A stretch of 18,001 nt of DNA from Candidatus Uhrbacteria bacterium RIFCSPLOWO2_02_FULL_48_12 (GCA_001791425.1 MGEP01000039.1:1-18001); one strand, 5' to 3'; shown: positions 1-6,251, counted from the stretch's first letter. The notes: generated from the letters alone by a model not told the origin. Program-made: numbers and translations.

Positions 1-138
1 CGTAAGCATAAAAGCATTTTTCTAAGCCCATACGAAAGTACGAAATAGTACGAATGTACTAAATTGGTTGATCGTATGAATAAGTGGGGTTTTCGTACCT
101 TTCGTATAGTTTCGTAATTTCGTAAGCATAAAAGCATT
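1..138. repeat. 18-bp direct repeat bounding a TTTCGTA/TACGAAA inverted array
   Basis: The 18-mer CGTAAGCATAAAAGCATT occurs at 1-18 and again at 121-138; the second copy reaches the stop codon of the neighbouring minus-strand gene. Between them TACGAA occurs three times at about 31-54, and its complement TTCGTA occurs four times at about 92-125, so the two halves can fold on each other as an imperfect hairpin. Units are spaced 8-10 bp rather than perfectly regularly. No coding potential is visible. It could be a degenerate intergenic repeat array or a structured 3' end; the sequence does not settle which. Confidence 0.7.
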
Positions 139-961
139 ATACCAGCCACTTCGCCGTAACCAAAACCGCGGCGGCGGCAATCAAAATAAAATAAATGTAA
201 CGCCTGACTATAGCCAGCCGAAGAGTGCCGTCAAAATGCGCGCGAGCCAAAGCCGCCACCGCATAATACTGCAAAGCGGACAAAAATGATTTCACGTCCG
301 GACTTAAAGGCAAAAAATTCAAAACCCAAAAAAACTCACCGACCAGCAGTGATTCCACAACCAAAAAAAGCCAAGTATTCTCTGGCGTATATCGTTTAAG
401 CCAAATAGCCCGATAATCCAAGAGAAAAACCACCAGTATAATAATAACGGTGGCTATCACATAAGCGTTGGCCGCCAAAAAGGGCGGCAATATAGTCGGA
501 TCAAGCAGTATGCGAAAAAATCCAGCGGCGGAGAGCCAAACTACGGCCACGTGCACCAAAAGAGAAGCGCTCTCTAAATGATGAACCGGATAACGATCTT
601 CGGCTTCAATATGACGGCGCAGGTTTTCCCAATAAAACCCGATTAACGCGGCGGCCATAATCATGAGCAGTTGACGAGCCGTGATTGTTTCTAAAAATAA
701 AATTAAAATTATAGCCACGGCGGAAAACAATATTGGCGTTGGCAGCAAATCCAGCCAGGCGCGAGGCCAAACTTGGAGCTCGCTGGAAATTAATCCCGGC
801 TCCTTCAAACGCTCAAGGTGAATCAGCAAAAAACCCGCGGCCACAGCCAGCAAAATTGCCGCTCCCAGCCAATACAGCCAGAGAACTGGCCAGCGAACAG
901 TGAAACCAAGAATAATTAATATGCCAAAGGAACTCAAAAGTGGCAGGAGGCGCAAGGTCAT
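137..961 (-). CDS. Multi-spanning membrane protein, unrecognised
   Basis: A 274-residue, very hydrophobic protein with about eight predicted membrane segments, roughly at residues 7-27, 30-48, 72-92, 95-112, 128-150, 160-182, 198-218 and 253-273. The loops are short and carry scattered Arg/His/Glu (for example around residues 113-128). I see no catalytic motif, signal peptide cleavage site or soluble domain, and do not recognise the family. It is the last of three minus-strand genes, about 100 bp after the 153-residue gene, separated by heptamer repeats. The stop codon touches the 18-bp direct repeat at 121-138. An integral inner-membrane protein is secure; any function would be a guess. Confidence 0.75.
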   Translation of the reverse strand: MTLRLLPLLSSFGILIILGFTVRWPVLWLYWLGAAILLAVAAGFLLIHLERLKEPGLISSELQVWPRAWLDLLPTPILFSAVAIILILFLETITARQLLMIMAAALIGFYWENLRRHIEAEDRYPVHHLESASLLVHVAVVWLSAAGFFRILLDPTILPPFLAANAYVIATVIIILVVFLLDYRAIWLKRYTPENTWLFLVVESLLVGEFFWVLNFLPLSPDVKSFLSALQYYAVAALARAHFDGTLRLAIVRRYIYFILIAAAAVLVTAKWLV

Positions 962-967
962 CGTAAG

Positions 968-1002
968 AATTGAAAATACTGAATTAACAATCGTGAATAT
1001 GA
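968..1002. repeat. Degenerate 7-bp tandem array, core AAT
   Basis: Five consecutive heptamers all begin AAT: AATTGAA, AATACTG, AATTAAC, AATCGTG and AATATGA, at 968, 975, 982, 989 and 996. The array lies between two minus-strand genes and is not coding. Confidence 0.65.
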
Positions 1003-1025
1003 CAAACAGCGGCTAAGGCAACGGC

Positions 1026-1067
1026 TAGAACACAGAACTTAGAACCCAAAACGAAGAAACTAGAACT
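1026..1067. repeat. Degenerate 7-bp tandem array, core NAGAACN
   Basis: Six heptamers in exact 7-bp register: TAGAACA, CAGAACT, TAGAACC, CAAAACG, AAGAAAC, TAGAACT. Four match NAGAACN exactly and two are degenerate. The last unit overlaps the stop codon (1060-1062) and final codon of the 153-residue minus-strand gene, so the array reaches the coding end. Confidence 0.75.
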
Positions 1068-1521
1068 TGAGCCACGCTTGTGACTTAATGGCCTCACTAA
1101 GCATTGTCTGGCCTTTTGATAATTTATCAGCGTCGCCTTGATAACCGGCTTCAAGCTGAGTAAGAGCAATGACCAGCTGAAGATGCAAATCCTTATATTC
1201 CGGCGGAACAGTTAGATCCAAAAGATCCTGCCTGGCTTTAACGATCGCCCCTAAGCGCTGGCCAGCGGCTCCCGAGCTGTTTTCCGCAGCAAATTTTCGG
1301 ACAATGGCCGCGGTCTTTGTTTCGTAAACACTTTTTAAATTTAAATCGCTCTGATAAAGGTTCTCGCGCCATGGTGCTGGGGCCGTATCGTGACCCAAGC
1401 GTTCGGCCGTATATTTGATTGCCCCGATCAAAACCAAAAAAAGCGCGACCAAGAAAACAAACAACCGAATATGCGGCTGACGAACAAACTTGGATAAGAA
1501 TTTTTTAGGATGTTTGTTCAT
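1060..1521 (-). CDS. Small membrane-anchored protein, unrecognised
   Basis: A 153-residue protein with a basic N-terminus (KHPKKFLSK), one membrane segment at about residues 19-38 and a soluble, helix-rich remainder of about 110 residues outside the membrane by the positive-inside rule. The soluble part includes a leucine/lysine-rich segment that could pair as helices; no catalytic motif is apparent. Its ATG overlaps the stop of the preceding gene as ATGA (1518-1521), so the two are probably translated together. The last codon and stop fall within the 1026-1067 heptamer array. I do not recognise the family; a membrane-tethered accessory to the 108-residue partner is an inference from coupling only. 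Confidence 0.75.
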   Translation of the reverse strand: MNKHPKKFLSKFVRQPHIRLFVFLVALFLVLIGAIKYTAERLGHDTAPAPWRENLYQSDLNLKSVYETKTAAIVRKFAAENSSGAAGQRLGAIVKARQDLLDLTVPPEYKDLHLQLVIALTQLEAGYQGDADKLSKGQTMLSEAIKSQAWLKF

Positions 1522-1844
1522 AGTGTGAAATGAGCCGGATCAAGACGCACCCACTCTTGAGTTGCCGGCGAAAAATTCTCAACGGTAAAAACATGAATCT
1601 GTTCTGTTTCATCGTAGATTGTCTGAACTCTAACCGTGGAACTGCCGCGCTTGCTATACAGGGCCTTTTCAGCCAAGCGTTTGGGTTCAGTCGTGCGTGA
1701 AAGCCGAAAACGACCAACCGGAGTTTTAATAATTAATCTCTCTATGGTGCCGGGTCGACCTTCCAGATTTTCGGTGGCGCGTGACTCAATTCTATGGTCA
1801 TCCTCCATAGTTTCTATTAATTTTTGCCAGCGTTCATCGGTCAT
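1518..1844 (-). CDS. Small soluble protein, unrecognised, coupled to the next gene
   Basis: A 108-residue acidic/basic mixed protein without membrane segment or signal peptide. The N-terminal half reads as an alpha helix followed by short alternating hydrophobic strands (ERLIIKTPVGRFRLSR, then TVRVQTIYD and IHVFTVENF), suggesting a small beta-rich fold. No metal-binding cysteines or nuclease motif are visible. It ends in an ATGA overlap with the membrane-anchored 153-residue gene, a strong sign of co-expression. Upstream lies the 1851-1878 heptamer array, and no Shine-Dalgarno site is visible. Family and function are unknown to me. Confidence 0.75.
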   Translation of the reverse strand: MTDERWQKLIETMEDDHRIESRATENLEGRPGTIERLIIKTPVGRFRLSRTTEPKRLAEKALYSKRGSSTVRVQTIYDETEQIHVFTVENFSPATQEWVRLDPAHFTL

Positions 1845-1850
1845 TTCATT

Positions 1851-1878
1851 GAGTATTTAGTATGCAGTATCCAGTATA
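1851..1878. repeat. 7-bp tandem array, core NAGTATN
   Basis: Four units in perfect register: GAGTATT, TAGTATG, CAGTATC, CAGTATA; the AGTAT core is invariant. It sits directly upstream of the minus-strand gene starting at 1844. On that strand it reads as repeated ATACT, which resembles a -10 box, so some units may act as promoter elements. Confidence 0.8.
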
Positions 1879-1892
1879 ACAAATAATGACTA

Positions 1893-1922
1893 TTGACGGA
1901 AGATTAAGAAATTGATAAGAAT
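1893..1922 (+). promoter_or_regulatory. Candidate sigma-70 promoter for the gene at 2012
   Basis: TTGACG at 1893-1898 matches -35 in five of six positions. Seventeen or eighteen bases later lies TAAGAAT (1916-1922), preceded by TG, a weak extended -10. It points toward the plus-strand gene at 2012, leaving about 85 bases of leader. The -10 is poor, so this is only a candidate. Confidence 0.35.
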
Positions 1923-2011
1923 AGCACACTGGAGTAGATATCAAGGCAAGCGAAAACAGAAGGCAGCAAATTGTCGGCCAATATCAACAAGGGAAGGAAA
2001 GGAGGCACGGT

Positions 2012-2230
2012 ATGACGCTTGGCAATCTGGTACGAACGGCTATAGCGATATTCGTCATAGCCGCGGCTGCAGTGGCTTATGGCGAGATACATGAACTGCT
2101 CCGCAACCTCGGCATGAGGGAGGTGGACACTTTCCGTGTCATGCTTGTCTGGATGACAATCGCCTTTATCGTCGCTTACAAGCTGTTTCAGATCTTTGAC
2201 CCGGGCACAGACACGGCCAAGGAGGCCTGA
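2012..2230 (+). CDS. Small two-helix membrane protein, unrecognised
   Basis: A 72-residue protein with membrane segments at about residues 5-24 and 43-62 and a short charged loop (HELLRNLGMREVD) between them, ending in a polar tail. The start is fixed by a strong ribosome binding site, GGAGG at 2001-2005, six bases before ATG. Few other genes here have such a site. A hairpin terminator follows at 2262. It is a lone plus-strand gene between minus-strand neighbours and looks more GC-rich in wording than they do, which together suggest separate acquisition or strong independent expression. The family is not recognised; a toxin-like or regulatory membrane peptide is possible but unsupported. Confidence 0.65.
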   Translation: MTLGNLVRTAIAIFVIAAAAVAYGEIHELLRNLGMREVDTFRVMLVWMTIAFIVAYKLFQIFDPGTDTAKEA

Positions 2231-2261
2231 AACAAAACTCCAACGTCCCCCGTTTTCGCTC

Positions 2262-2300
2262 ACAAGGGCCTGTACTTCGCGTGCCGGCCCTTGTTCTTGT
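2262..2300 (+). terminator. Hairpin terminator after the 72-residue gene
   Basis: ACAAGGGCC at 2262-2270 pairs perfectly with GGCCCTTGT at 2286-2294 (9 bp, 15-base loop), followed by TCTTGTTTAA, a modest T-rich tail. It begins 31 bases after the stop codon. It separates this gene from the end of the convergent rarA gene and could serve both strands. Confidence 0.7.
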
Positions 2301-2314
2301 TTAATCGCTTAAAT

Positions 2315-3577
2315 TCATTCTAAATACTTTTTGTCTTTCAGCTCATCCGGCAAATACTGCTGACTAACCTCTTCTCCCCTCTTGGCATAATCTGGATTGT
2401 ATTTGTAACCGCGGCCATAGCCAAAATCCTTCATGAGTTGGGTCGGCGCGTTTCTAATATGGAGCGGCACGGGCAAGGTGCCGTATTCTTTGATGTCGTC
2501 TTGAACTTTTCCATAGGCCTCGTAAAGAGCGTTGCTCTTGGGAGCACGCGCTAAATAAGCGACCACCTCTGCCAAGACCACGTTGCACTCGGGCAGGCCG
2601 ATAAAGTGAGTGGCTTGGTATCCGGACACAGCCAGCGTTAATGCTTGAGGATCAGCCAAACCAACGTCTTCACTCGCAAAGCGAACAAGTCGGCGCGCTA
2701 CATAAAGCGGATCTTCGCCGGCCTCCAGCATCCGGCCAAGCCAATAAAGAGCGGCGTTGACATCAGAGCCGCGAAGCGATTTATGAAGCGCGGATATAAT
2801 GTTGTAATGCTCCTCTCCGCCCTTGTCGTATTTCAAGTAAGTTGCTTGCAGGGCCTCGGTGATATCCTCTTTGGTAATGTCTTTGGATTTTCGCCGCGCC
2901 GCGCCGCCGACCGCGAGTTCCAGAGCGTTCAGGGCCACTCTGGCATCGCCTTGAGAGGCGCGGCTCAAATAATCAATCGTGGGTTCGGAAACGCGCAGTT
3001 CCAAACGGCCAAAGCCGCGGACATTATCCTTCAGCGCTCGCTCAATGATGGCGCGAATGTTATTGGCGTCTAATTTATTCAAAGTAAAAACGCGACAGCG
3101 CGAAAGAAGAGCACTCACCACTTCAAATGACGGATTTTCAGTGGTCGCGCCAATAAGCGTCAAGATGCCATTTTCCACATACGGCAACAAAGCGTCCTGC
3201 TGGGCCTTGTTCCAGCGGTGAATCTCATCAACAAAAAGAATTGTTCGTTTGCCGTAAAGCCGGCGTCGCTCCTCGGCCTCTTCAATAACGCGCCGCAACT
3301 CCCCCACGCCTGAAGTCACAGCATGAAACATGACAAAAGCCGACTTGGTCAGGGCCGCGATAATACGCCCCAGCGTTGTCTTGCCCGACCCGGGCGGACC
3401 CCACAGAATTATGGAAGGAACCTCGTCGCCTTCAATGGCTTGACGAAGTAATTTACCTTCACCAACGATGTGCTCTTGGCCAACAAAATTTGACAATGAT
3501 TCCGGCCTGATTCTGTCGGCCAATGGCGCCGATCGCTGGATTTCCTCTTTGTTTTTGGCATCAAATAAATCACTCAT
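2315..3577 (-). CDS. rarA: Replication-associated recombination protein A (MgsA/RarA AAA+ ATPase)
   Basis: A 420-residue AAA+ ATPase of the RarA/MgsA/WRNIP1 family, which acts at stalled replication forks with single-strand DNA-binding protein and clamp-loader-like activity. Visible in order: the N-terminal LADRIRPESLSNFVGQEH box (about 19-36), Walker A GPPGSGKT at 60-67, Walker B ILFVDEIHRW at 113-122, sensor 1 GATTENPSF at 143-151, the SRCRVF arginine-finger region at 159-164, and the family's C-terminal tetramer region including YWLGRMLEAGEDPLYVARRLVRFASEDVG and the closing GYGRGYKYNPDY. Length is normal (about 400-450). It stands alone between two plus-strand genes. No Shine-Dalgarno site precedes the ATG; the upstream region carries heptamer repeats. 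Confidence 0.96.
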   Translation of the reverse strand: MSDLFDAKNKEEIQRSAPLADRIRPESLSNFVGQEHIVGEGKLLRQAIEGDEVPSIILWGPPGSGKTTLGRIIAALTKSAFVMFHAVTSGVGELRRVIEEAEERRRLYGKRTILFVDEIHRWNKAQQDALLPYVENGILTLIGATTENPSFEVVSALLSRCRVFTLNKLDANNIRAIIERALKDNVRGFGRLELRVSEPTIDYLSRASQGDARVALNALELAVGGAARRKSKDITKEDITEALQATYLKYDKGGEEHYNIISALHKSLRGSDVNAALYWLGRMLEAGEDPLYVARRLVRFASEDVGLADPQALTLAVSGYQATHFIGLPECNVVLAEVVAYLARAPKSNALYEAYGKVQDDIKEYGTLPVPLHIRNAPTQLMKDFGYGRGYKYNPDYAKRGEEVSQQYLPDELKDKKYLE

Positions 3578-3582
3578 ACGCC

Positions 3583-3611
3583 AAATACTAAATACTGCTT
3601 AGTGGAATACT
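3583..3611. repeat. Short 7-bp repeat array, core AAATACT
   Basis: Two perfect tandem AAATACT units at 3583 and 3590, then a degenerate GCTTAGT and a nearby GAATACT one base out of phase. It sits just upstream of the rarA start codon. The core word is the complement-strand relative of the AGTAT array at 1851. Confidence 0.55.
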
Positions 3612-3649
3612 ACCCTATTTTACCCTTAAATTTACTCTAGGTGTAGCCC

Positions 3650-3678
3650 TAGACATGGGTCCGTAATCAAGGTAGAAT
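3650..3678 (+). promoter_or_regulatory. Sigma-70 type promoter for the gene at 3726
   Basis: TAGACA at 3650-3655 and TAGAAT at 3673-3678 each match consensus in five of six positions and are separated by exactly 17 bases. Transcription would begin near 3685, giving a leader of about 40 bases that contains three GGCC words and the strong ribosome binding site. This is the best-matching promoter in the window. Confidence 0.7.
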
Positions 3679-3725
3679 GCCTCGGCCATATCATCGGCCA
3701 ACCAGGCCAAAAAGGAGGGATAAAA

Positions 3726-4013
3726 ATGAATGGTGCCCAAGCTCCGTGCATGGAAGACCATGCCGCCAGTGGCTGGCGCCGTTGGTCAATCAAAAAATGC
3801 TTCCGTCGTTTTATTCAATACGGCGGGCCATTTAAGGAGTTGACTCTCCGACTCAACGGCAACCCCAAGTGTCCAGCTTGCGACTCGCGTCGTAACGTCT
3901 GGCTGCAAACGTATCCCGAACCGCTAAGATACGTTTGCATGGTCCATCGTGTTGAGATTCTGGTTGAAACTCGAGGTTGGAAAAAGCGCTGGATACAGAG
4001 GGGGAGGCCATGA
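3726..4013 (+). CDS. Small basic protein with a predicted zinc-binding CxxC...CxxH site
   Basis: A 95-residue, strongly basic protein. The second half carries C49-P-A-C52 and, 18 residues later, C71-M-V-H74, the arrangement of a small zinc ribbon. Three short clusters of Arg/Lys/Trp (around residues 17-28 and 83-94) suggest nucleic-acid contact. The start is fixed by GGAGGG at 3714-3719 and a strong promoter at 3650. A hairpin follows the stop. It is a lone plus-strand gene beside minus-strand rarA and shares its layout (strong RBS, hairpin after) with the gene at 2012. I do not recognise the family; zinc binding and nucleic-acid binding are inferences from residue pattern. Confidence 0.65.
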   Translation: MNGAQAPCMEDHAASGWRRWSIKKCFRRFIQYGGPFKELTLRLNGNPKCPACDSRRNVWLQTYPEPLRYVCMVHRVEILVETRGWKKRWIQRGRP

Positions 4014-4027
4014 CAAACACGGAGCCG

Positions 4028-4065
4028 TGATCCCTCGATCTATTTACATTAGATTCGGGGGATCA
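4028..4065 (+). terminator. Hairpin after the zinc-ribbon gene
   Basis: TGATCCCTCGATCTA at 4028-4042 pairs with TAGATTCGGGGGATCA at 4050-4065, with one mismatch and one bulge and a 7-base loop. It starts 15 bases after the stop codon. No T-run follows, so it may stabilise the 3' end rather than terminate intrinsically. Confidence 0.55.
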
Positions 4066-4105
4066 TCACATTCATGGTCTAATCATTGAAGCTCGACATC
4101 ATTCG

Positions 4106-4135
4106 TTGCATCTTTTACAATAATGGACGTATAAC
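4106..4135 (+). promoter_or_regulatory. Candidate promoter for the tRNA-Pro locus
   Basis: TATAAC at 4130-4135 matches -10 in five of six positions; TTGCAT at 4106-4111, 18 bases upstream, is a weak -35. Transcription would start near 4142, a few bases before the tRNA-like 5' fragment, so that fragment would be the first thing transcribed. Confidence 0.4.
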
Positions 4136-4145
4136 TAAAACATGG

Positions 4146-4191
4146 CGAGGTGTAGCGTAGCTGGTAACGCTCGGCCCGCCCTGCACCTTTC
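4146..4191 (+). pseudogene. tRNA-Pro-like 5' fragment (acceptor strand and D arm only)
   Basis: Read as a tRNA: acceptor strand CGAGGTG (4146-4152), TA, D stem GCGT, loop AGCTGGTA and closing ACGC (4067-style D arm at 4155-4170). This matches the tRNA-Pro 52 bases downstream base for base through most of the acceptor and D arm, including the unusual C1. After the D arm the sequence turns into CGGCCCGCC and then the leader arm GCACCTTTC; no anticodon arm or T arm follows. AGGTG could pair with CACCT at 4184-4188, closing a mini-acceptor. It is either a decayed duplicate of tRNA-Pro or a structured leader; the sequence favours a duplicate origin. Confidence 0.6.
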
Positions 4192-4287
4192 TTGTACCGG
4201 GGTATAGCGAAGTGGTATCGCGCACGGTTCGGGACCGTGAGATCGGCGGTTCGATCCCGCCTACCCCGATTTAGGAAAGGTGCTGGG
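4179..4287 (+). repeat. Complementary leader and trailer arms around tRNA-Pro
   Basis: GCACCTTTC (4183-4191) is perfectly complementary to GAAAGGTGC (4275-4283), and CCC (4179-4181) to GGG (4285-4287) across a single mismatch. The arms begin 6 bases before and 5 bases after the mature tRNA ends. Nearly the same arms, CCCGCACCTTTC and GAAAGGTGCGGG, bracket a second tRNA locus at 10766-11058. Confidence 0.75.
4198..4269 (+). tRNA. tRNA-Pro(CGG)
   Basis: A full cloverleaf. Acceptor CGGGGTA (4198-4204) pairs with TACCCCG (4262-4268); discriminator A at 4269. D arm GCGA/TCGC; anticodon stem CACGG/CCGTG with loop TTCGGGA, giving anticodon CGG for codon CCG; T arm GGCGG-TTCGATC-CCGCC. The C1-G72 pair, A73 and G37 are the expected bacterial tRNA-Pro identity elements. 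CCA is not encoded (TTT follows). The gene lies between complementary leader and trailer arms. Confidence 0.96.
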
Positions 4288-4353
4288 TGAAGGAGGGTGT
4301 AGACTGGGTTTCCTCCTAGGCGGACCATCCCCGGGCTGACAATTCCCAGTGCC
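4279..4353 (+). other. Possible structured trailer RNA downstream of tRNA-Pro
   Basis: GGTGCTGGG (4279-4287) can pair with CCCAGTGCC (4345-4353) through nine pairs, two of them G-U; inside it AGGAGG (4291-4296) pairs with CCTCCT (4312-4317). The first strand overlaps the tRNA trailer arm, so this fold and the leader-trailer helix are mutually exclusive. The open frame that covers it on the minus strand is a tRNA shadow. I could not match it to 5S, SRP, RNase P or tmRNA signatures. Confidence 0.35.
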
Positions 4354-4409
4354 CCGACCAATTGAAATAATAGTTTATCGCAAATTATATTTATATAAAT
4401 TCACGTTAT

Positions 4410-4574
4410 ATGCCCACCTCTCGCGATCTTGAACTCCTCTTTGAAATCGGTTCTCTCCGCCATATCTGCAGCGGCTGGCGCCAGCATTTAGCCACCGACT
4501 GCGCAAACGATCTTGAACATACTGTCCGAGTGGCTTTCCTTGCCCTTGCCCTTGCTCTCGCTCGTCAAGAATGA
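4410..4574 (+). pseudogene. Truncated HD-domain hydrolase (YfbR-like) N-terminus
   Basis: An ATG at 4410 opens 54 codons ending in TGA at 4572. The product has the pattern LELLFEIGSLRHI, GWRQH, then DLEHTVRVAFLALALA. In HD-domain phosphohydrolases of the YfbR/5'-nucleotidase type this is the N-terminal helix pair, with the first metal-binding His in the EHT motif. Complete members run about 150-200 residues and continue to the HD pair (H-D-L); here the frame stops first and no HD motif follows in the next bases. A 100-bp inverted-repeat element begins 36 bases downstream, so insertion or deletion may have removed the rest. AT-rich DNA precedes the start; no clear ribosome binding site. Confidence 0.55.
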
Positions 4575-4610
4575 CGGCCTTGTTTGGGTTATAGAAAAAT
4601 TTTTTTATTT

Positions 4611-4710
4611 ATCCCGTTAGAAATAATATCCCGCCCCTCTGCGACGTGGGTTACCACTTGGAACCATACCTGCGGGTGTTGGAATACCCCGAGGGAATTT
4701 CTAACGGGAT
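4611..4710. repeat. 100-bp inverted-repeat element, possible MITE or structured 3' end
   Basis: ATCCCGTTAGAAAT at 4611-4624 and its exact complement ATTTCTAACGGGAT at 4697-4710 form a 14-bp perfect terminal inverted repeat. Inside, CCCTC (4635-4639) pairs with GAGGG (4691-4695) and GGGT/ACCC forms a small hairpin near 4674-4689. The right end touches the stop codon of the permease gene (4711). On the minus strand it would be the first structure after that gene and may act as its 3' end, but no T-run follows the hairpin directly. Only one copy is in the window. Confidence 0.7.
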
Positions 4711-5949
4711 CTACTCATAGCGCAGAGCTTCAATAGGATTTTTCTTGGCCGCTTGTCTAGCCGGATAAAGTCCAAATATAAGACCCACCGTGGCGGACAC
4801 GCCAAACCCGAGTAAAGCCGCTGACAAAGGAAAAGAAAAAGTCCAATCAAGAGAATACACTCTGGAAAGCGCCAGGGCGGTTACAAATGAAAGGAGGGAG
4901 CCGAGGATAATACCGATGACCCCGCCGCTCACTGTTAGCATTATCGCTTCCAGAAGAAACTGCGTCATGATGTTCCCTTCGGTCGCTCCCACGGCCTTGC
5001 GCAAGCCGATCTCGCGCGTTCGCTCGGTTACAGAAACCAGCATTATATTCATAATCCCAATTCCTCCCACCACAAGCGAAATAGCGGCCACCGAGGCCAG
5101 AAACAAAGTCAAAATGTTAGTTATGACGCTCACTTGCTCAATGGCTTCTCCTTGCGTCTCCGTAAAAAAATCATCTTTGGCTGGATCGGTAATACCGTGG
5201 TTATCGCGCAAAGTCTGTTTAATATCAGCGACCGTCGCCGGGATCAACTCCTCGGAGGCCGCGCTCACAATAATGCGATTATAATGTTTAATGCCAAAAA
5301 CATACTGCTGGGCCGTGGTATAGGGCATGATGCCTACCTCGTCAAGATTAAAAAAAGCCAACTGCCCCTTGCTCGGCATGGTGCCAATAATGCGAAAGTT
5401 CCGACCCTTAATTTTTATTTTTTGGCCAATCGGATCCATCTCGCCAAACAGCTCCTGCTTCACTTTGGCGCCAATGACAATCGCCTCGGCCCGACCAGTG
5501 ACGTCTTCCGGCGTGATAAACGCGCCGCGATCGGGAGAAATATCAAATTGCTTAGCCATTTGCTCGGTGCCTCCAAAAATCGTAAACCAGTAGGTCTCCC
5601 CTTGATACTCGCCGCTCACGCCGCCGAAAACAATCGGCATCACATCCTCGGCATAAGGCACGTTAGATTTCTGTTTTAATGCCTTAAGATCGCGCTCTTT
5701 CAATGAATCGCTAAATGTCTGCACGACATCACTTGGCCCTTTTGGATGACGCCCCGGAACAACAGCAATAGTTTTTGAACCGATACCGCGAATTTGATTC
5801 AAAATTAAATCCTGAGCGCCATGGCCAAGCGCCACAACGATGATAATGGCCCCAACGCCAATAACAATACCAAGAATAGTCAGAGCCGAGCGCGATTTAT
5901 TAATGCGCAATCCTCTAAAAGACGTTTTAACGCTATATAGCAAGGTCAT
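4711..5949 (-). CDS. MacB-type ABC transporter permease (FtsX fold)
   Basis: A 412-residue permease of the MacB/FtsX type (type VII ABC transporters). One N-terminal membrane segment at about 21-44 follows the basic motif RGLRINKSRSALTILGIVIGVG. A periplasmic MacB core domain runs to about residue 270, and three C-terminal membrane helices lie at about 280-305, 335-362 and 375-400. The coupling stretch ERTREIGLRKAVGATEGNI, typical of the family, is at about 310-330. Length fits permeases whose ATPase is a separate protein. The ATPase gene lies upstream with a GIY-YIG gene between. The start codon directly abuts the nuclease stop codon (5950), so translation is probably coupled. Substrate unknown. 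Confidence 0.93.
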   Translation of the reverse strand: MTLLYSVKTSFRGLRINKSRSALTILGIVIGVGAIIIVVALGHGAQDLILNQIRGIGSKTIAVVPGRHPKGPSDVVQTFSDSLKERDLKALKQKSNVPYAEDVMPIVFGGVSGEYQGETYWFTIFGGTEQMAKQFDISPDRGAFITPEDVTGRAEAIVIGAKVKQELFGEMDPIGQKIKIKGRNFRIIGTMPSKGQLAFFNLDEVGIMPYTTAQQYVFGIKHYNRIIVSAASEELIPATVADIKQTLRDNHGITDPAKDDFFTETQGEAIEQVSVITNILTLFLASVAAISLVVGGIGIMNIMLVSVTERTREIGLRKAVGATEGNIMTQFLLEAIMLTVSGGVIGIILGSLLSFVTALALSRVYSLDWTFSFPLSAALLGFGVSATVGLIFGLYPARQAAKKNPIEALRYE

Positions 5950-6213
5950 TTACCCGCCTAAATTTTTAAAATAATTATGCAATAGTTTCTGTAACTGATT
6001 TCGACCCCAACCAGTTTTTAGCCACTTTTCTCTAACAAAAGCATCATTCTGATCAAGAAACGCCTCATAGTAAACAAGCTTTAGTGGTGTGCGCCCATTT
6101 GTTGATGGAACTTTTCCTGTGTTGTGAAGAAAAAAACGTCTTTGTAAATCACTGGTACAACCAGTGTATAACTTCGCATCTTTATCACTTTTTAACACAT
6201 AAACATAGTACAT
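5950..6213 (-). CDS. Stand-alone GIY-YIG nuclease domain protein
   Basis: An 87-residue protein consisting of little more than a GIY-YIG (URI) domain: MYYVYVLKS and LYTGCTSDLQRRFFLHN supply the two Tyr motifs and the conserved Arg, and VREKWLKTGWGR carries the expected catalytic Glu. I chose the ATG at 6211-6213 because this family begins at MYYVYV. A longer start at 6255 overlaps the ATPase stop as ATGA and would add 14 residues encoded by the flanking repeat. It interrupts an ATPase-permease pair and is bounded by inverted repeats. Function in CPR genomes is unknown to me; a homing-type origin is inferred from the context. Confidence 0.88.
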   Translation of the reverse strand: MYYVYVLKSDKDAKLYTGCTSDLQRRFFLHNTGKVPSTNGRTPLKLVYYEAFLDQNDAFVREKWLKTGWGRNQLQKLLHNYFKNLGG

Positions 6214-6250
6214 AACAAAAATTTTGGCGGGTGAAAAATTAGGCGGGTGA
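5951..6250. repeat. Inverted repeats bounding the GIY-YIG gene
   Basis: TACCCGCCTAAATTTTT (5951-5967) is the near-exact complement of AAAAATTAGGCGGGTG (6234-6249), with a one-base gap and one terminal mismatch. The motif GGCGGGTGA is also repeated directly at 6226-6234 and 6242-6250. The repeats fall at both ends of the nuclease gene, between the ATPase stop and the permease start. Confidence 0.75.
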
Positions 6251-6251
6251 A

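Noticed and set aside
968..1067. CRISPR array
   Set aside because: Repeat units are 7 bp with no spacers and no cas genes are present.
984..1169. 61-codon minus-strand ORF
   Set aside because: Covers heptamer arrays and overlaps the better-supported 153-residue gene in another frame.
2645..3221. Plus-strand ORFs of 142 and 80 codons inside rarA
   Set aside because: Antisense frames of a clearly conserved gene, without start signals.
4279..4353. SRP, 5S, RNase P or tmRNA gene in the structured trailer
   Set aside because: No GGAA-tetraloop SRP core, no RNase P P4 sequence, and no tmRNA or 5S signature on either strand.
4083..4361. Minus-strand ORF of 92 codons across the tRNA-Pro locus
   Set aside because: It is the antisense reading of tRNA-Pro and the flanking tRNA fragment; no ribosome site or family resemblance.
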